Below the pieces are notes generated by a model, which saw only the letters and a program-made list of their open reading frames with translations, was not told the origin of the DNA and did not search any database. From Erythroxylum novogranatense (lineage: Eukaryota > Streptophyta > Magnoliopsida > Malpighiales > Erythroxylaceae), in contig CM057226.1 in NCBI GenBank assembly GCA_029891385.1, positions 11,339,225 to 11,403,224 of the forward strand: 64,000 bases of DNA, written 5' to 3'. Within the stretch, counting starts at the first letter, position 1. Each line of letters starts with the position of its first letter. The translations under genes and the position numbers were made by a program. Shown here in pieces: positions 58,201 to 64,000 of the stretch.

Positions 58201-59790
58201 ATTTTCTTTTCGCTTATGTGTTATGTGGGTTTGGTTAGGTCCCTTATGAGTCAGTGCACTGTCTCTATTTGTTTAAAGCCTTCTCCCGGCTGCCCGCTAG
58301 TGGCATAGGAGCTCCGATTTCGGACTCCCTTCACGGCTACACTGGACTACTATGCAGGAAAGTGTAGTACGTTCTGTTCACGGCTGCACAGGACCGCTAT
58401 ACGGAAATGTGCAGTATGTTCTGTTTGGACCGAACCAGACCATTTGATGTATTTTGTGTGTTTCGTTCTGTTTATAAGTGCGTTGCATTGCATCATCTTA
58501 AAAACAAAATGTGAAAATTTTGAGAAATAACTTATGGTGGTTTTTCAACTGAAGAGTGATTGCATTTATTTTGGCAATATTTTGAAAAGTGTGAAAAATA
58601 AGAAATTTGCCAAATTTCTAATGTGAAATTTCGAAAATAAATGGTAAAGTTTTTCTAAATATGATTTCGCTTATTTGTCAATATATAAACATATTATCCA
58701 CGAGCTATTTTAGCTCACCCCCTTTCATCCCTATCTCCAGGTATTCGAGTGGGAGATCGAATGAAAGACTGTCAGGACACCAGTTCGATTTGTGTATGTT
58801 TTTGTATCTTGAGTAGTTTGGATCTTTGTATAAGTTTGTAAATGGCTTGAAAAGCCATTAAGGATTTGTAAGAAATTAAATTATGATGTGTATGAAATTA
58901 TTGAAATTGTATAAGAAATTGTGTTATGGAAATGGATTTATATGCAGTTCATGGATTATGGGATTTGCTTATGAATAGAATTTGTGTTATGTTTGGATAT
59001 GAACTATGAAAAGATATGAATGTGATTTGAATATGATTGATTTCTAATTATGATTTGTATATTGACTTGAAGAATTCATAGTCTTTGGATATGTAGAATG
59101 TGTTTTGAATATGGATTGAAGACTGAAATGAGTCGGACATGAATAACAATTTGAAGCAGTTTAGAAAAAGGTTTGTGTTTAGCTGCTGAGATCCCGGACG
59201 GAGGGTCCGGTGGATTTTGATGAGTGTGTAATTGATTGGAATTTTAGAAGTCTATTTTGAACCTTTGCAGGTTTTGGGTTAGATCAAAGGTAGCCGTTAT
59301 GTTGCCGAATTTTCGATAAAATTGGGATAAAAAATGAGGTTTTGGACTTATTGGCAAGTATATAAGAGTATGATAAATTTGAGATTTGTATATGGATGAA
59401 TTTCCAAAAGTGGGAATTATTTGTATTTGATTGGCATGAGTTTGAATATGATGGTTATAAGAAAAAGAAAAGAAAGAAAGAAAAAAATTATACCGGATTT
59501 TGGGACAGTTTGATAGTCTAGGTTTCCAACGCGTTCGTTTGTTAAGATGGATGTTATCGGATGTCGGATCCGTTTGCGCTTGTCTTTCGATTATTCGATT
59601 TGCTTCCGCTTTCACGTTATTCTGTTTCTGTATTTTGTGATTCGATTCCGCTTCATTTTTCGTTTCGTGTTATCGAAAACTTTGATTTTCCATTCGAAAT
59701 TTCAATGCAAAATTTTCGTTTTCATTCGCTTTCGTCTCCTTCGCTTTTTGTTTTCCGGTTGGGATCCGGTTTTCGGATCGGGTCCCAACA
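55274..59790 (+). repeat. giant LTR, copy 2
   Basis: 4,517 bp, near-identical to copy 1 over its length (a few percent differences by eye). The first base is C instead of T. Around 58325-58430 it keeps two copies of a word of about 48 bp (CACGGCTACACTGG / CACGGCTGCACAGG) that is rearranged in copy 1. Confidence 0.85.
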
Positions 59791-60272
59791 TTTATAGTAT
59801 CAAAGCCCAGTATTATGATCATACTTGGGCAATATGGTTATTAAGAATGAATTTAGTGATTGTTTGAGTGAGGTTAAGAACTTTGATTGATTTTAGGTAT
59901 GTGTTAATGAACTTGAGATTTGAAGTTCACGATGGCAATTTGATTTTGTACATGCAATTATGAGATAAGATTAAGGAACGAAATATGTACGGAGGATCCA
60001 TTAGTTAAACTGAAATGATTATTGGTCCTTATTGGGTTTCTTAAACAATGGGACCATATGACTTGTGAAAATTTGTTAAAAAATGTTGGATTTGAGGAGA
60101 TAGGCATTTGACACAAGAAGTGAATAAGTGAAAATAAGTTGAGAAATTTGTGTGATCAAGGAAAAGTTATTGATTATGAGCTTTTGGAAAGCAATTAGAT
60201 CAAAGAATGTGTTACTTGATGATTTACTACGTATAAATTTCGAGGACGAAATTCATTTAAGAGGGGGAGAAA
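59791..60272 (+). other. minimal internal segment 2
   Basis: 482 bp, near-identical to 54794-55273, with the same altered primer site and the same purine tract (about 60260-60270). Confidence 0.8.
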
Positions 60273-63200
60273 TGTTGGACCCCGATTTTTAAGTGAAATT
60301 TGGAAATAATCAGTGAAATTAAATGAGTGGTTTTATATATATATTGTGAAATAAAAGTAATTATGCTTTGAGAAAATTCATAAGAAAAGAATGATTTTGA
60401 TTTTGATACCTTTGAGTTTTGAGTAGATTGGTATGGTTTATGAAATTAAGTGGATGAGTTGATTGAAATGAAGTTAAATAGCAAGAATTAAAAAAAATTG
60501 TGAAAATTTGAAGAATTTAAAAAGTTTGACTTTGGGGATGAATAGTGATAAAATGTTGACTTAAGAGTTGACTTTTTGTTTGAGGCAAAATTTGAGAAAA
60601 TTTTCTTCTGGAAACTTGTAGTTTATGTTAAGAGCTTTCTGTTGCCATAAAGTTTACAATGTTTCTATATCGGGAGTGAAAGTTATGATCAGTCAAAGTT
60701 TAAGTTTGTTATCGGTTGACTTATGTTATGACTAAAGCTTTGACTGAAAAATTGACTTCCTTAGAGGTCAAATTGATTTTTATGTCCTTCATAGAAGTTG
60801 TAGGTGACTTTCTGATCTTCGCAGTGATATAAAGTATGAGGTGTTCGGAATTTGGAGTTGAAAGATATAAAATTTCAAAGTTAAATATTGTTTAGGTTTA
60901 CATTAAATTGGGACAGAACATTTGATTGGCTTTTTGACCTCTTTAGAGACAAAATTGATCTTTGAGTTCTACATGGAAGTTGTAGATCTTTCTTCAAGCT
61001 TTCCATAGAGACCAAATTTGTCAAATTTAGAGTTCGGGAGCAAAAGATATGATTTGAAATTTTTGAAAGTTTCTTGCAGATTCAGATTTTATCCTTAGAC
61101 GTGGCCACGCCTAGTCTCTAAGTTTCTTAGACGTGCCCACGCCTAATCGCTAAATGTCCTCCTCTCGCTCTTTTGTTTATAACTTTTTCGTTTGATATCC
61201 GATTGAGTTGATTCTGGAAGCGTTGGATTCCTAAGACAGTGAATTTCATTTTTATGAGAAATTTGTGAATTTTTTAGATTTAATTGAGATTGATTAAATT
61301 AATCAAAGTGAGTCGGGAAATTTTTCGAATATAGTTCAGTATTTTGAGAAATTTGGGATCTGTAGAGATCCGATTGAAGTGATTCTTGAGGCGAAATCAA
61401 GTTAAGACATGGGGCTACAAGTCATATGAAGAAAGTAAAGTTCAATTTTGCCCCTAAGATTTTTAAATTATGAATGGAAGTTCGGATTCGTGTGCAGTCT
61501 TGAATTAGGAACATTTGAAAGTATTTTGAGTATAACTTTTGTTCTAGAAATCGAAATGATGTGATTCTTGTTTTGAATTAAACTAGAGACATAGAGCTAC
61601 AATTGTTATGAAGACATCAAATGTCAATTTTGGGATTAAGAATGTAAATTTCTGGATGGAAATAACGTGCTGGAAAATGTGTTAGAATATGAATATACCT
61701 GAAATGTTTTGAGCATAACTTTTGATATAGTGCTTCGAATTGGATGATTCTTGTGGCATTATGAAATTAAGACATAGAGGAACATTTCTCTAGAAGGAAG
61801 TTTTGACAAATTCCTTCAAATTGATAGTGCGAATCAGATCCGTAATTAAGTATGAAGTAAAGCAAGTATTAGGGGCATTTTGGTCATCTAACTATCATTT
61901 AATGACATGGCCTCTTAACACAAAAGGAGATGTCGTTTTAAGCAATATAAAGCTACGAAGTTGGCTGGAAAATCAGAACAAAGGAAAGAAGAATAAGGAG
62001 AAGAGAAGGGAGGAGAACTTTCGGCCATGGGAGAAAAGAAGGAGAAAATGCTAGATTTCGATTTTCAAGGGTCTTCAAGTAAGAGTTTTGAGTAGCTTCC
62101 AAGGGAAAAAGGAGGAAGGAGGTAAAAGCTTTCAAATGGAACCAAGAAATTTCGAAAATGGAGAAGAAAAGAGGTAAGGGAAAAATTTGGACTTTGTATT
62201 TTTGATGAAATTTTAGTTTAGAAATATGGAAATCAACTTGGGTTTGTGATTTATGAAGCTAAGTTTGATGTATATGCCTTAGGTTGTGTTTAATTTTGGA
62301 TGGAAAATTAATTAAGGTTTAGGCTTAAATGTGTGTTTGAGGATTTTGTAAAATTTTGGTGTAGAATTATAGATAATAATATGAGTTTGTGAAATATGAA
62401 ATTAGTTTTGAAGAATTTGTGAATTATGAGATTGAATTTGGATGAATTGGTTTAGGCCAATTTTGAAAATTGGGGTTTTTGAAAATTGGAGATTTAGATA
62501 GCTTGAATATGTGAGGAATTAATGTTTGCTAAGCTCAATTTGAGAAATTAAGTTAAATATGATATTGAATTTGAGTGAATCGGTTTAGGTTAAATTTGGA
62601 ATTTGGGGATTTTAGAAATTGGTGATTTAAATATCTTGGAATTAGTATGAATTGATAAATTATGACATCAATTTTAAGGATTAAGTTATTTATGAGGTTG
62701 AATTTTGATGAAATTGCTTTAGGGAATGTTAAATTGGAAGGAAGAAAGGAGAAATGGCCAAATTGAAGCTTGAAACAAGTTTCTAGCATCAATTCGAGGT
62801 GGGTAGTACGTTTATTTATTGAATTTTAAGTATAAGCATGTAATTTGAAAAATCAAGAAGAAAAGCTTTGAAAAATTATTGTTTATATAAATGTTTGAAA
62901 GATTATGATTTCAAAGGTTTAAATTTCTTATTTTATAAATGATTTTAAGAAATTACAAGATTGAAGAAATTTATGGTTTTTGAATTTTTAGATAAATTTG
63001 AAAAGTGGGCATTATGAATATGAATATGTTTGAGTTATGTTTTAAAGAAATACATTGCATTCACATTTATGATTTAGATTGATACGTGATCAAATGGATG
63101 AATTTGGATTGAATGTGGATTGCTATATGATTTCATGCTTGGATATGTGGTTGAGATATGAAAATATGAAAATCAAGATTTTTGAAAAGTGTCTTCGGGC

Positions 63201-64000
63201 AATTTGAATTTCCTTTTTGCTTATGTGTTATGTGGGTTTGGTTAGGTCCCTTGTGAGTCAGTGCACTCTCTCTATTTGTTTAAAGCCTTCTCCCGGCTGC
63301 CCGCTAGTGGCATAGGAGCTCGATTCGGACTCCTTCACGGCTACACTGGATCGCTATGCGAGAAAGTGTAGTACGTTCTGTTCACGGTTGCACAGGACCG
63401 CTATGCGAAAATGTGCAGTACGTTCTGTTTGGACCGAACCAGACCATTTGATGTGTTTTGTGTGTTTCGTTCTGTTTATAAATGCGTTGCATTGCATCAT
63501 CTTAAAAACAAAATGTGAAAATTTTGAGAAATAACTTATGGTGGTTTTTCAACTGAAGAGTGATTGCATTTGTTTTGGCAATATTTTGAAAAGTGTGAAA
63601 AATAAGAAATTTGCCAAATTTCTAATGTGAAATTTCGGAAATAAATGGTAAAGTTTTTCTAAATATGATTTCGCTTATTTGTCAATATATAAACATATTA
63701 TCCATGAGCTATTTTAGCTCACCCCCCTTTCATCCCCATCTCCAGGTATTCGAGTGGGAGATCGGATGAAAGACTGTCAGGACACCAGTTCGATTTGTGT
63801 ATGTTTTTGTATCTTGAGTAGTTTGGATCTTTGTATAAGTTTGTAAATGGCTTGAAAAGCCATTAAGGAATTGTAAGAAATTAAATTATGATGTGTATGA
63901 AATTATTGAAATTGTATATTGTGTTATGGAAATGGATTTATATCGGTTCATGGATTATGGGATTTGTTTATGAATAGAATTTGGGTTATGTTTGGATATG
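60273..64000 (+). repeat. giant LTR, copy 3 (truncated by the window end)
   Basis: Starts TGTTGGACCCCG and follows copies 1 and 2 for 3,728 bp to the end of the window. Its own end, and whether a further unit follows, cannot be seen. Confidence 0.85.

Overview
This window is nuclear DNA from a flowering plant, very probably a eudicot. It is AT-rich, and almost all of it is layered LTR retrotransposons (Athila-like, Tat-like and Tekay/Del-like Ty3/gypsy; SIRE-like and other Ty1/copia), with a LINE, a PIF/Harbinger DNA transposon and a MITE. The few non-transposon genes are short minus-strand genes with plant-type TATA boxes and a 5'UTR intron. No rRNA, tRNA, CRISPR or bacterial feature was seen.

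Region 1 (1-9530): a complete but non-autonomous Athila-like element (42-8806; LTRs of about 2.2 kb, tRNA-Asp-type primer site, gag-protease only, TSD CCCAT) sits inside a minus-strand LINE reverse-transcriptase fragment, whose reading frame resumes on both sides.

Region 2 (9531-13204, 40326-42491 and 46438-48445): remnants of a locally duplicated gene neighbourhood. It holds three related small secreted-peptide genes (9976-10203, 47218-47466, 47861-48091, all minus strand), two of which share a conserved promoter and a 76-nt 5'UTR intron. It also holds a 25-codon stub matching the start of CNL (RPP13-like) resistance genes (41500-41577), and spacer blocks present twice.

Region 3 (13205-40325): one 27-kb nest that split this neighbourhood. 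The outer layer is a decayed minus-strand copia element. Its left LTR is broken by an Athila-like LTR (about 13270-34090). That LTR carries a minus-strand Tat-type gypsy element (13537-22654) and a plus-strand SIRE-like copia element (23144-32804). A further LTR-like insertion (34733-about 36145) lies in the outer copia RNase H. A paralogous block near 42361-42400 preserves the unoccupied target.

Region 4 (42495-46437): a decayed PIF/Harbinger transposon with TAA target duplication, a Myb-like gene and a DDE transposase gene; its unoccupied paralogous site is at about 40480.

Region 5 (50287-64000, running off the end): LTR-internal-LTR-internal-LTR, made of near-identical 4.5-kb LTRs separated by non-coding 0.48-kb internal segments. 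This is the most unusual structure here.

The transposon genes carry many stops and motif losses that look like C-to-T or G-to-A changes, as expected for long-methylated DNA. Only the small peptide genes and the ORF at 29193-30197 look open and unbroken.
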